Under the pieces are notes generated by a model. It was not told the DNA's origin. It made no database searches and saw only the letters and a list, made by a program, of their open reading frames with translations. This document shows positions 34,979 through 44,459 of a stretch of DNA of 64,000 bases, piece by piece. The position numbers and the translations under genes were made by a program. Source of the stretch: Paenibacillus sp. H1-7 (lineage in GTDB: Bacteria > Bacillota > Bacilli > Paenibacillales > NBRC-103111). The stretch spans positions 7,678,501 through 7,742,500 of the forward strand of contig NZ_CP031168.1 of NCBI RefSeq assembly GCF_022354825.1. Reading direction: 5' to 3'. The stretch's first letter is position 1. Every line of letters starts with the position of its first letter.

Positions 34979-37252
34979 TTAATGATTACTATCTAATTTG
35001 CTCATTAACTCATTAATAATTTTTTCTTTACTAGCTAACTCCATTTCTAATGATGTTACTTTATTTCCACTCCAATTACGAGCTTCCTCTAAATTTTTGA
35101 TATACTTTTCAAGTTCTTCTATGCGCTCTTGATTGTGATTAATAAGATCATCTTTTTTAGTATTTTGATCTTCAATCCATTGTTTTCCCAGTTCAAGTTG
35201 CTGGATCCAGTCTCTCAGTTCCAAAACATTTTTTTGTAAAAGCTCGATAGATTTGTTCGACTCAGTCCACTTCTGTTCAAGCCACGATTTTGCCTCTTGT
35301 AACTCGTCTATCCAACCAGTTAACTGATGATTCTGTAACTCAAAATTTTTTAATAGCAATTTATTAGTATTAATTTGCGAACCCATTGTGAATTCCATTA
35401 TTTGATGAACTGTACCGACCTTTATATCTTTTCCTATTGCTGTTATCCAAAGAGCATAAGCTGCTTGACTGGTAATATCTAATATTTGTGAAGCTTCCCT
35501 AAGACCGAATGTTAACGGTTCTTCAATATCTTGAATCCAATCATTCAATTGAGATTTAAAAGCTCTTTCACATTCATAAAGCGCTCTTTTCCACCAATAT
35601 CTCGAGTTTGAAATGTTACCTCTTGAAAATTCAATTAAACCTAAGCTCACAGCTGATTGTATCACTTTTGTTCCAAGAACTGGGGAAAACTCCATAAAAT
35701 CTGTATCTATACATTTATTTAAACAATTAACCGCTTTATCAATATCTCCAATTTTTAAATGTAATTGAGATAGTAAGAAGTTACACGAAATAAACCATCG
35801 AATATGCATTGGAGATTCCGGCTCATTTTGGACATAATTCTCCAGTTTCAATATTATATCCATCATATCATCTGCGTTTGGTAGATCTTTACTTAGTACT
35901 TGATATCCTAATATACATAATGCAGCCCCGATATCCACCAATGCTTGAGGTGAAGTTTCTATAATTTCCTCAGCTATATCTTTAAGAACACTAGTGCTAG
36001 TTGACCTCACCCCAATGGAGACCATAGAATGTTGTATCCAAGGGTATTTATAGGATTTAGTAAAGTCATGTGCATGCCCCTTAGAATAGTCAACATTATT
36101 CCAAAGTACCGTCTCTTGATAAGGAACATTATTTACAAGAGGATCACATAAAGAAACAATAAATATATAGTCAGCAGATTCTAATGCTTTTTGTTCTGTA
36201 TCAAGCCATCTTCGAGGATTTTTAGATATTCCAAGTAATTTCTCTGTTAGAAAATGAAAATGTTCTTTAAATAAATTGATCAAAAATTGATTGCCTTGAT
36301 GATTAGAAAAAGAAACAATCAACCTCCCCCCAGGTCGTAACACCTTATGAGCAAATATAAAAAATTGATCCAACTTTTCTTTAGTCCCAAATGAGTTGTC
36401 TATATTAATACAAATCAAAACATCTCTGGAATGTGGCTCATACATCTGTAAAAGCTCAGATTCATCATTTATATGCACAAAATGTAAGGTTTTACGATTT
36501 GGTAAATAATTATAATTAGCATAATTAATGTTATCAACACTTAAGTCAATTCCCTCAACCAAACTTGAATTGGACCCCTCCCACAATATGGCAGAACCAA
36601 ATCCAGTTCTACAAGATAAATCAATAACTTTATCATGTGGCCGAATATATTCAAGAGTCTTTGTATAAACAGCTAAGATAATATCTGAGATTCGATCAGA
36701 TCTTAGCAACATATCATTTTTAGTTAAGGTTGTTATCATGTCATTGTTTCGTCTTTTTTCGAAAACCAGAGTTAAACCATCTATATAATTTTCTAAAGAT
36801 TCAAAAGAGTTATTTTTCAAATACAAGGGATGTTTTCTAAACCCTGATTCAAAAAACACTTTTTCAATTTCTTCTCGATCCCACTCCTGATTTAGAACAA
36901 TTATTACAGTTTTATTGACTACCCTATAAAGTTCACCAATAGCAGATTTGATGTTTTCCCAGCATATCTCCAAACCTAAATTAGTCCAAATAACTAATTC
37001 AAATTTCTCATCTTCCCAAGGGATCTCATAAATAGAAGCATTTTTATACCTTTTGTCATTTAAACTCTGGCAATACTGTATGCTGGTCGTGTCACAATCG
37101 ATTCCATAAGCATCTATTCCTAATGATAATAACTTCCGTACTAGTACTCCTTCACCACATCCAATATTTAAAATCGAACCCATTCCGCAGAATTTTAAAA
37201 TAGTATTTTTTATACCTTCAATATCTCCGAAATTGTTCTTCAATTCTTTCAT
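34979..37252 (-). CDS. Large protein: two methyltransferase-like domains, helical middle and W-rich coiled coil
   Basis: 757 residues. Residues ~1-165: class I SAM-methyltransferase fold (SILNIGCGEGVLVRKLL...AYGIDCD). Residues ~190-400: second such domain with a weaker SAM motif (VIDLSCRTGFGSAIL...VEGIDLS). Residues ~410-620: helical, TPR-like (IDKAVNCLNKCID, NISNSRYWWKRALYECE). Residues ~645-757: coiled coil with repeated units WIDELQEAKSWLEQKW, WIQQLELGKQWIEDQN, YIKNLEEARNWSGNKV. The start overlaps the Wzt stop (ATGA). The methyltransferase-plus-coiled-coil layout beside a Wzt resembles chain-length terminators such as WbdD (inference); no kinase domain is visible. Confidence 0.85.
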   Translation of the reverse strand: MKELKNNFGDIEGIKNTILKFCGMGSILNIGCGEGVLVRKLLSLGIDAYGIDCDTTSIQYCQSLNDKRYKNASIYEIPWEDEKFELVIWTNLGLEICWENIKSAIGELYRVVNKTVIIVLNQEWDREEIEKVFFESGFRKHPLYLKNNSFESLENYIDGLTLVFEKRRNNDMITTLTKNDMLLRSDRISDIILAVYTKTLEYIRPHDKVIDLSCRTGFGSAILWEGSNSSLVEGIDLSVDNINYANYNYLPNRKTLHFVHINDESELLQMYEPHSRDVLICINIDNSFGTKEKLDQFFIFAHKVLRPGGRLIVSFSNHQGNQFLINLFKEHFHFLTEKLLGISKNPRRWLDTEQKALESADYIFIVSLCDPLVNNVPYQETVLWNNVDYSKGHAHDFTKSYKYPWIQHSMVSIGVRSTSTSVLKDIAEEIIETSPQALVDIGAALCILGYQVLSKDLPNADDMMDIILKLENYVQNEPESPMHIRWFISCNFLLSQLHLKIGDIDKAVNCLNKCIDTDFMEFSPVLGTKVIQSAVSLGLIEFSRGNISNSRYWWKRALYECERAFKSQLNDWIQDIEEPLTFGLREASQILDITSQAAYALWITAIGKDIKVGTVHQIMEFTMGSQINTNKLLLKNFELQNHQLTGWIDELQEAKSWLEQKWTESNKSIELLQKNVLELRDWIQQLELGKQWIEDQNTKKDDLINHNQERIEELEKYIKNLEEARNWSGNKVTSLEMELASKEKIINELMSKLDSNH

Positions 37253-38634
37253 AAAACAAAGCCTTTCTTTTCATTATTTTTATTATTTTTATCAACTATT
37301 TCGGTTTTCATTTGCAAATCGGAAACTCCACCAAAGAAATATTCTTGCCGCTTCATATTTACTTGGAAAAATGCAGCCTCATCTACCCAATGTAACATTC
37401 TTTCTTCGTGATAATATTTGTCCATTTCTTCAGCGACATAAGCTTGAATTTCGTACAAGTCGACACCAAGGTTACATTGAAACTTGAATGTTGCGAACAA
37501 CTGTGTTCCTCTTGGGACTTCTTCAGACCAAAAATCTTTGCCTCCAGCCCTACCGCTCCAAATAGCAATATCTTGATTTAATGATCCCCATGAATATATT
37601 TTCATACCGGCTTTGTTTCTTATACGCATGCCAATATTCAAATGACTCATAGTCTTCAAAACCTTACATTTAATTTGAACAATAACTTCTTCTCCTGGGT
37701 AAAACATACTACAGTTTTCACCTTTAGAATCACTGACAATAACCTCTTGAATGATACAATCTTTATCTCCAAAGTCATTCGTTTCACTTTCAATACCATT
37801 AGAATCGTTTGTTATAGCTTTTGTTTCATCTTCTTCCTTTACATTTTCTTTGTTAATATTTTGTTTACTAAGTAAACCTTGAAAATAAGCGGATTCTTCC
37901 TGATGCATTCTTCTACGGTATTCTAAAACAACTTCAGCAGATGGACCTTCTTTAACTACTTCTCCAGAGTTTAATAAAATAGCCCTAGAAGTAAAAGTTC
38001 TCACTAACTCGATATCATGAGTAACGAATAATAATGTAGTCCCTTTCTCAGCCAAGGCTTTCATTCTTGAAAAACATCTTTTTTGAAAAAGCATATCTCC
38101 AACGGCTAATGCCTCATCAACAATTAATATTTCCGGTTCAATACATGCTTGAACAGCAAAAGCCAATCGAACCATCATACCGCTCGAATAAGTTTTTACC
38201 GGCTGATCTATAAAGTCGCCTATATCTGCAAAAGAAGCAATTTCATCAAATATTATTTCCATTTCTTTTCGGGGTATACCAAGAATACTTCCGTTTAAAA
38301 AGACGTTCTCACGGCCGGTGTATTCCGGATTAAAACCGCTCCCTAATTCTAACAAAGCAGCAACCCTTCCATTTACTTCGACATTTCCGGATGTTGGGGC
38401 GAGGGTCCCGGAAATTATTTGAAGAAGCGTACTTTTTCCACTACCGTTTCTACCAATAATCCCCACAGACTCTCCTTTCTTAATATCGAAAGAAATATTA
38501 TTCAATGCCCAGAATTCCCGGTAATATTTCTTATCGCCTGTAGCAATTAATTGCTTTAACCGATCCTGAGGAGAATCATATATCTGATAGCATTTGCTAA
38601 TATTTTCAACTTTTATAACGCTGTTAGAGGACAT
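37249..38634 (-). CDS. wzt: Polysaccharide ABC exporter ATPase with C-terminal extension (Wzt type)
   Basis: 461 residues from ATG 38634 (AAAGGGG at 7 bases); a TTG two codons earlier is less likely. The ATPase domain has Walker A GIIGRNGSGKSTLLQ, signature YSSGMMVRLAFAVQ, Walker B ILIVDEALAVGD and H-loop VTHD. After a linker rich in Asn/Lys/Glu (~255-290), a ~150-residue beta-rich domain (VYPGEEV-like start FYPGEEVIVQIKC, LNIGMRIRNKAGMKIY, ATFKFQCNL) matches the Wzt carbohydrate-binding domain, which selects the finished glycan for export. Confidence 0.93.
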   Translation of the reverse strand: MSSNSVIKVENISKCYQIYDSPQDRLKQLIATGDKKYYREFWALNNISFDIKKGESVGIIGRNGSGKSTLLQIISGTLAPTSGNVEVNGRVAALLELGSGFNPEYTGRENVFLNGSILGIPRKEMEIIFDEIASFADIGDFIDQPVKTYSSGMMVRLAFAVQACIEPEILIVDEALAVGDMLFQKRCFSRMKALAEKGTTLLFVTHDIELVRTFTSRAILLNSGEVVKEGPSAEVVLEYRRRMHQEESAYFQGLLSKQNINKENVKEEDETKAITNDSNGIESETNDFGDKDCIIQEVIVSDSKGENCSMFYPGEEVIVQIKCKVLKTMSHLNIGMRIRNKAGMKIYSWGSLNQDIAIWSGRAGGKDFWSEEVPRGTQLFATFKFQCNLGVDLYEIQAYVAEEMDKYYHEERMLHWVDEAAFFQVNMKRQEYFFGGVSDLQMKTEIVDKNNKNNEKKGFVL

Positions 38635-39439
38635 CTGCAAACCCCTTTCTGGTTCTTAAAAACCACCAGTAGCCAACAAACAGGATAATTAAAGATACGA
38701 TCATTTGGATACCCAGATTTGCAAAATTCGGCTGGATTCCCCACACAACCACATTACGAACATTTTCCACTATTCCAGTCATTGGATTAATATATAAAAT
38801 TCCTCTTAATTCAGCTGGCACAGCTGTTACGGGATAAAAAATGGGTGTAAGCATATACAACGCCTGAACAATAATATTTATAGAATGCTCCAAGTCCCTC
38901 AAGAAGACCCCTAATGATGAGAATATATAAGCAAGTCCAAGAGACAATAAAATTAATGGCAGCAAAACAAGCGGTAAGTACAGTAATGTCCAAGATATCC
39001 CGCCCAAAAAAATGATTTTCCCTACTAACAATATACACAAACCAATTAGAAAGTTAACTATCGCACTTCCTAACAAACTTACAGGAAGAATCTCAAGAGG
39101 AAAAACCACTTTTTTCACATAATTGGGATTACTCGTAATTAATGTAGGTGCCTTAGTTACACATTCACTAAAGACTGAATAGACCAACATACCACAGAAA
39201 AGCGTAATAGCAAATTCTTGTTTACTGTTAGTAACTGCAAAGTCCCACTTCCCTTTAAATATAACGCTAAATACATAAGTATATATAGTAAGCATCATTA
39301 AAGGAGTAATAACTGACCAAAAACGACCTAAAAACGAACCTTTGTATTTTGTAATAAGCTCTCTCTTGATAAATTGAAGCACTAGTTCTCTATGTTTTAT
39401 CATCAAAGTAATGATGTTTCTCGATATAAATTCATTCAT
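38624..39439 (-). CDS. wzm: Polysaccharide ABC exporter permease (Wzm type)
   Basis: 271 residues, six membrane segments, ABC-2 family. Seen: LITKYKGSFLGRFWSVITPL near the N-terminus and the LTPIFYPVTAVPAELRGILYINPMTG region split around residue 195-225. It exports the lipid-linked polymer with the adjacent Wzt, whose gene overlaps its 3' end by 11 bases. ATG 39439 follows GAGGTTATTCGTA. Confidence 0.93.
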   Translation of the reverse strand: MNEFISRNIITLMIKHRELVLQFIKRELITKYKGSFLGRFWSVITPLMMLTIYTYVFSVIFKGKWDFAVTNSKQEFAITLFCGMLVYSVFSECVTKAPTLITSNPNYVKKVVFPLEILPVSLLGSAIVNFLIGLCILLVGKIIFLGGISWTLLYLPLVLLPLILLSLGLAYIFSSLGVFLRDLEHSINIIVQALYMLTPIFYPVTAVPAELRGILYINPMTGIVENVRNVVVWGIQPNFANLGIQMIVSLIILFVGYWWFLRTRKGFADVL

Positions 39440-39455
39440 TACGAATAACCTCGAT

Positions 39456-39953
39456 TCAAAGTTCTTTATTTTTGAGGATCAGTTCAACTGCCTCTCTAAC
39501 CGCCCCTTTTCCACCCTCTTTCGATAATATATAATTAACAATTTCTTTTAATTCATCAGCTGCATCCGACACCGCTAAGCTTAAGCCTACTTCATTGCAA
39601 CAGGAGATATCGTTTATATCATCCCCAATAAAGGCGGCTTCTTCCTTTTCAAATCCAGTCTCATTTAGAATTTCATAAAGAGCTGCCAATTTGTCAGAAA
39701 CACCCTGCTTAACATATGTGATATTTAATTCTTGTGCCCTACGGGAAACAATCTCTGACTTTCTCGCTGAAATAATGCCTGTTAACATTCCGGCCTTATG
39801 GGCAAGAGTAATGCCCATTCCATCCTTAACGTTAAAATGCTTTGATTCAATTCCATTTGAATCCATTATTATTGTTCCATCCGTTAAGGTTCCATCAACA
39901 TCCATTATAAAGATCTTTATTTTTTTTATTTTTCTTAAAATTAAATCGTTCAT
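39456..39953 (-). CDS. kdsC: Kdo-8-phosphate phosphatase (KdsC)
   Basis: 165-residue C0 HAD phosphatase without cap domain. Seen: IFIMDVDGTLTDGTI (nucleophile Asp), FNVKDGMGITLAHKAG, GIISARKSEIVSRRAQEL and FIGDDINDISC. It hydrolyses Kdo-8-phosphate to Kdo. The start is ATG 39953 after GAGG. It is next to kdsB, reinforcing the pathway. Homologous phosphatases serve sialic-acid and related pathways, but no NeuB/NeuA-type enzyme is present. Confidence 0.93.
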   Translation of the reverse strand: MNDLILRKIKKIKIFIMDVDGTLTDGTIIMDSNGIESKHFNVKDGMGITLAHKAGMLTGIISARKSEIVSRRAQELNITYVKQGVSDKLAALYEILNETGFEKEEAAFIGDDINDISCCNEVGLSLAVSDAADELKEIVNYILSKEGGKGAVREAVELILKNKEL

Positions 39954-39966
39954 TATCGCTATCGCC

Positions 39967-40692
39967 TCATTTGGAATCCAATAGATACCTTACACGTAAT
40001 AAATCGTCTTCAGTATCAACACCTATACTTTCATACTCCGTTGTTATGACCCTGATTTTTTGGCCATTCTCAATGAAACGGAGCTGCTCTAAAGATTCTA
40101 CTGTTTCAAGAAGACTCTCACCAAAGGATTTGTAATACTGAAGTCCGTCAAAGGTGTAGCCGTAGATTCCTATATGTTTTAATGGGCTAAACTTACTGTT
40201 TTCATTCCTATAATATGGAATAGGCGATCTAGAGAAATAGATTGCATCCATGTTTACATCCGTTATAAGTTTTACAACGTTTGGTGAAAGGTACTCTTCT
40301 TCTGTGCACGCGCTATTCGCCGCGGTAAATATATTACGAGAAGAACATAATTTTCTCGCTTGAATTAAATCATTAATCAATTGAGGCGATATTAATGGCT
40401 CATCTCCCTGAATATTAATATATAGATCTGATTTAATACTCTGGGACAACTCAACCAGTCGACTTGTTCCACTCGTATGGTTTGAGGATGTAAGAAATAC
40501 ATTCGCCCCAAAATCTTTTGCTACATCAACAACCTCATTTGAATCCGTTGCTATAATAACGTCGTCAAGCTGAGAACAAATGGCTTTTTCCCATACATGT
40601 TGAATCATAGGCTTACCACAAATATCGAGTAAGACTTTTCCCGGCAGTCTCGACGATTCAAGCCTTGCTGGAATCACACCCAGGCTCTTCAT
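39967..40692 (-). CDS. kdsB: CMP-Kdo synthetase (KdsB)
   Basis: 241 residues. Activates Kdo with CTP. Seen: GVIPARLESSRLPGKVLLDI, GKPMIQHVWEKA, INIQGDEPLISPQLI, IYFSRSPIPYYR, KHIGIYGYTF and a LESLEQLRF-type segment (VESLEQLRFIENGQKIRV), the hallmarks of KdsB rather than NeuA. ATG 40692 has GAGGTGA at 5 bases; its SD overlaps the stop of the upstream glycosyltransferase gene. Confidence 0.95.
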   Translation of the reverse strand: MKSLGVIPARLESSRLPGKVLLDICGKPMIQHVWEKAICSQLDDVIIATDSNEVVDVAKDFGANVFLTSSNHTSGTSRLVELSQSIKSDLYINIQGDEPLISPQLINDLIQARKLCSSRNIFTAANSACTEEEYLSPNVVKLITDVNMDAIYFSRSPIPYYRNENSKFSPLKHIGIYGYTFDGLQYYKSFGESLLETVESLEQLRFIENGQKIRVITTEYESIGVDTEDDLLRVRYLLDSK

Positions 40693-40697
40693 TCTTA

Positions 40698-42842
40698 TCA
40701 CCTCATTGTCCTTACGCTATTATTGTTTAGCAGCCTGCTGTAAATGTCTAAATAAACTTGTGATGTTTTATTTAACGAAAATTTATCTTCGACAAAAATA
40801 TATCCTTTTCGAGAAAGGGTTTCTCGTAATTGCTGGTCATTTATTAATTTTATACAAACATCCGCCATTTTTATACAATCATTAACCGGTGTTAGAAAAC
40901 CAGTTTCTCCGTTTATGACCAGATCCGACCATCCAGGAACATCTGTAGCGACAATTGGTATTCCAAAAGAGAGTGCCTCTAACCCCACAATTGGTAAGCC
41001 TTCTCTAATCGATGGTGCAAAAAATATATGCATATTCTCTTTCATAATTTCGGGAGCATCATTCCTACTCCCGAGAAAGTCAATATGACTATCTATCATC
41101 AGAGATTTGGCCAAAGATTTTGCGGGGTTCAAAAGAGAACCATCCCCAACCATTGTAAAGTGGACATTACTACAATTTTTCAAAATAATACTTGCCGTTT
41201 TAATAAAATCCAAAGGTTGTTTTTGTTCTTCCATTCTACCAACAAACCCTATTTCTACGATCTGCTTTTGGTTTTTTATTAGATAGTCTGTTTTCTCGTA
41301 GTTGGATGGCACTTCAATACCATTTGGAATTACGGTAACACGATCAGGAGTCTCTCCATATTTTCTTACCATTACCTCCTTTAAGTACGGGGTAATGACA
41401 ACCCTGTGATCAAACCAATTTTTATATCTAACACTATATCTGAAGTAATCAAAAGGTGCATATGGCTCTTCCATATGGTTTAGATCGACAATTTTCACAT
41501 CAGGATTACAGGTTTTTATTACCTCTGCAATTTGATATCCCAATTGTGAATTTGACATTTGTATTACTTGGATTTTCTTAGCTCTTATATAATCATTAAC
41601 ATAATCTAAGAGTTCATTAAGAATTGTAAAATTATTTCCTAAGTGAGTAATTTGGGACACTTCTTCTTTAAACTTGTTATGCCATGGATGATCATGAGAG
41701 AGGGTAGTAAACAAGTGAACATCATGGCCCTTTTCAATAAATTTTTGAATTAAATCAAGATTTACTTTATCTGCCCCGCCCACTACTAACCAAGGAACGA
41801 TAAACAATATGGAATTTTTTTCGTTTGTCTTATCTGTACTTGATGACTTAAACACATCTAAATATTTTATATTTTCTTTATAAAAGTAACCTGATTCTAT
41901 TGTTTCGTCGACTTGAGTCTTTTCAAGTACCTGAACTTGCTCAATTGGAGCATATCCGGTTTCTTCATATTTAAAAATTTTTCTTATTATTGGTTTAATA
42001 TATTTCTTTAGTTTATCTTTAAATGATTTTGGAATTTTTGAAGTAATACGCACATAACCAACGAACACTTTCCATTTATAAAAAGATAGTTTTTGTTTTA
42101 TTTTGTGCTTTATCTTTTTAAATTTATTTTGGAAATGAGCATTAAATATCGCGCTATTTTTTTTCTGCAATTCTTTTAAAAGTTGATGTCTTCTATTATT
42201 ATCAGAAACAAGTCTTGATGCCTCATTCCTGCGGTAGAAAAACAACGGCTCTCTCAGCCAATAGCCTTTAATTCCTAATGCACCGGCCCTGATCCAAAAA
42301 TCCCAATCCTCATATCCACTTAAACTTGTGTCAAATCCTCCTGTATCCTCCCATACGTTTCTTCTTATCACTGATGATACAACGATAAAATTATCAAGTA
42401 ATAAACTTTCAAAGTTATAGGGTCTTGAATGATAAATATCGTCTCTCATACCGAAGTGTTGAACAGACGGGTAGACAAAACTTATATATGGGTACTTAGT
42501 CAATACCCAAACGCATTTCTCAATATAAGTTGAATCAATTTTATCATCAGCATCTAGAAAAAGAATAAATTCCCCCGAGGACTCTAATACCCCATTATTC
42601 CTCGCAGCTGCAGGCCCCTGATTCGCTTGCTTAATAAACTTAACCTTAGAGTTTTTAATCAAATAGCCTTCTAATTCCGCCAAGCTTTGTTTAGAAGTAT
42701 CGCTTGTTGATCCATCATCCACAACAACTACTTCAATATATGGGTAAGTACTATTTTCAATACTCTCAAAATTTTCTTTTAAGTAGTGGCCCTGATTATA
42801 GCAAGGAATTACTATTGAAATTAAATTTAATTTTGCTTCCAT
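40698..42842 (-). CDS. Bifunctional GT2-GT4 glycosyltransferase
   Basis: 714 residues. N-terminal GT2 domain (~1-235): ISIVIPCYNQGHYLKEN, VVVVDDGSTSDTS, FILFLDADDKID and SGYEDWDFWIRAG. A basic, Lys-rich linker leads to a GT4 domain (~335-714): IPNGIEVPSN, EIGFVGRMEEQKQPLDFI, APSIREGLPIVGLEALSFG, TDVPGWSDLV. Two sugars may be added in sequence by one protein. ATG 42842 has GGAG at 7 bases. It is a paralogue of the 44460-46430 product. No membrane segment. Confidence 0.92.
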   Translation of the reverse strand: MEAKLNLISIVIPCYNQGHYLKENFESIENSTYPYIEVVVVDDGSTSDTSKQSLAELEGYLIKNSKVKFIKQANQGPAAARNNGVLESSGEFILFLDADDKIDSTYIEKCVWVLTKYPYISFVYPSVQHFGMRDDIYHSRPYNFESLLLDNFIVVSSVIRRNVWEDTGGFDTSLSGYEDWDFWIRAGALGIKGYWLREPLFFYRRNEASRLVSDNNRRHQLLKELQKKNSAIFNAHFQNKFKKIKHKIKQKLSFYKWKVFVGYVRITSKIPKSFKDKLKKYIKPIIRKIFKYEETGYAPIEQVQVLEKTQVDETIESGYFYKENIKYLDVFKSSSTDKTNEKNSILFIVPWLVVGGADKVNLDLIQKFIEKGHDVHLFTTLSHDHPWHNKFKEEVSQITHLGNNFTILNELLDYVNDYIRAKKIQVIQMSNSQLGYQIAEVIKTCNPDVKIVDLNHMEEPYAPFDYFRYSVRYKNWFDHRVVITPYLKEVMVRKYGETPDRVTVIPNGIEVPSNYEKTDYLIKNQKQIVEIGFVGRMEEQKQPLDFIKTASIILKNCSNVHFTMVGDGSLLNPAKSLAKSLMIDSHIDFLGSRNDAPEIMKENMHIFFAPSIREGLPIVGLEALSFGIPIVATDVPGWSDLVINGETGFLTPVNDCIKMADVCIKLINDQQLRETLSRKGYIFVEDKFSLNKTSQVYLDIYSRLLNNNSVRTMR

Positions 42843-42894
42843 AATCATGCTCCATTTTAATTATTTTAACCTTAAGTATTCGTAACGTTCTTCT

Positions 42895-43305
42895 CTAAAT
42901 CAATTTTATCGTAATATTTGGATTGAAAATAATTTGTCCATCTTTCATGGATTTACCTTCCAACTTCATAAAACGATCTGATTTTTCTATTACTGTAATT
43001 TCAATACAAATTGTGTCCCCAGGCTGAATACTTGTATCTATAGCACCCATATTCACGTTTATAATCTCTTTTGGCAAATTGCTTATCTCACAAAATAGCA
43101 TAATTGCTTGATAGAGTGACTCAATTACTAAAAACAAATTGGATGAATAAAGTTTTGTATCTTTTCTTAAGAATGCCATATCAGCAATCGTTACGTTCTT
43201 AAGAGCGTAGATATATTGGCCATGCTCAAAATACAAAATTTTATCCACCAATATGTTCGATGTATGCGGTGATAAAATATTAATAATATCATTGTACTTG
43301 TACAC
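42895..43305 (-). CDS. Degenerate FabZ-like hotdog-fold protein
   Basis: 136 residues from GTG 43305 with GGGGAG at 8 bases. Early segment ILSPHTSNILVDKILYFEHG and IYALKNVTIADMAFLRK parallel FabZ (LPHR.PFLLVDRV...A.KNVT), but the catalytic GHFP block is replaced by LRKDTKLYSS, so dehydratase activity is doubtful. It lies between two glycosyltransferase genes. Possible roles: binding or transferring an acyl group for glycan acylation, or a scaffold. The assignment rests on remote motif resemblance only. Confidence 0.6.
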   Translation of the reverse strand: MYKYNDIINILSPHTSNILVDKILYFEHGQYIYALKNVTIADMAFLRKDTKLYSSNLFLVIESLYQAIMLFCEISNLPKEIINVNMGAIDTSIQPGDTICIEITVIEKSDRFMKLEGKSMKDGQIIFNPNITIKLI

Positions 43306-43309
43306 TTAA

Positions 43310-44443
43310 CTAACTCCCCTCTTGATATACCATTTCCAATTGACCTATCATATTTTCGATAGTGTAGTGCTCTTGAATCAACTTTTTTGCATTCTGACTA
43401 TACTTCTCACGCTTCTCGTTATCATGAATCAACAACTCCAGAGCATCTTTTAAAGCAATATGATTTTGGGGATCTACCAATAACCCTGTAACTCCATCCT
43501 TTACCAAATCAGTTGTTCCAGATATATCCGTTGCTATGACAGGAACTTCCACGGCCATTGCTTCAAGGATAGCATATGGCATACTTTCCCACAAAGAGAC
43601 GTTCACGAATACATCACTGATCCTCAAATAATCATCTACATTACTTACCTCTCCTAGCAACCGAATTTTATCTTCTAATTGTAATGTTTTTATCATCTCA
43701 CTTATTCTATCAAACAAAGGTCCATTTCCTAGCATTATTGCAACAAAACCAGAACCCTTCATTTCATTAATTGCTCTGACAAACAGTTCAGGATTTTTTT
43801 GCAAACTGAATCTCCCTGAAAAGACAATGACTTTTTCTAACCCATTACAACCAATACTTTGTAACCACTCATCTTTTTTCATAATAGCAGTGCTTTTGAC
43901 TTCATTAATACCATTTGGAATTACCACTAATTTATTTGAATTAGTAATCCTGAATTTGATTGCCTGATGGTACTCACCCCAAGACACACACACAATAGTA
44001 CTTGAAAAAAATGACATCATTCTCTCAATTGATGAAAACATTAAATTCTTTATCTTTGAATTGAAATCATTAAAAGAAAAGGCATGGGGTGTATAAACAT
44101 TTTTTTTATGGCCAGTTAAAAAACCTGCAATTCTCCCTAACACACCAGCTTTTGAACTATGACAATGGATAATATCAAATTTGTTTTTCTTCAAAAAAAA
44201 TATAATACGAATTAAGGAAATCAAATCGTTAATTGGAGATATATCCCTTGTCATATCAATAGTAATTAATTCATTACCAAAAAAAAGCTTTTTGTCTCTA
44301 AGACTAGGATTTTTTATCGGAGATAATATAAAACTTTGTTCAAATCTATCTTTATTTATATAATTAGCTAGTTGATCCAGATGTTTTAATACACCACCTG
44401 AAGTCGCTTCGCTGATATGGCAAACCTTTATTTTGGCGGACAT
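43310..44443 (-). CDS. Family 4 glycosyltransferase
   Basis: 377 residues from ATG 44443 (MSAKIKVCHISEATSGGVL), with GAGGTGA at 5 bases. Two Rossmann-like domains, N-terminal with HCHSSKAGVLGRIAGFLTG and YTPHAFSF; C-terminal with IPNGI, FSGRFSLQKNPELFVRAI, LGNGPLF and the EX7E-type region SLWESMPYAILEAMAVEVPV. Retaining GT-B enzyme, probably cytoplasmic side of the membrane. Linkage and sugar cannot be told. Confidence 0.92.
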   Translation of the reverse strand: MSAKIKVCHISEATSGGVLKHLDQLANYINKDRFEQSFILSPIKNPSLRDKKLFFGNELITIDMTRDISPINDLISLIRIIFFLKKNKFDIIHCHSSKAGVLGRIAGFLTGHKKNVYTPHAFSFNDFNSKIKNLMFSSIERMMSFFSSTIVCVSWGEYHQAIKFRITNSNKLVVIPNGINEVKSTAIMKKDEWLQSIGCNGLEKVIVFSGRFSLQKNPELFVRAINEMKGSGFVAIMLGNGPLFDRISEMIKTLQLEDKIRLLGEVSNVDDYLRISDVFVNVSLWESMPYAILEAMAVEVPVIATDISGTTDLVKDGVTGLLVDPQNHIALKDALELLIHDNEKREKYSQNAKKLIQEHYTIENMIGQLEMVYQEGS

Positions 44444-44459
44444 TAGATTCACCTCATCC

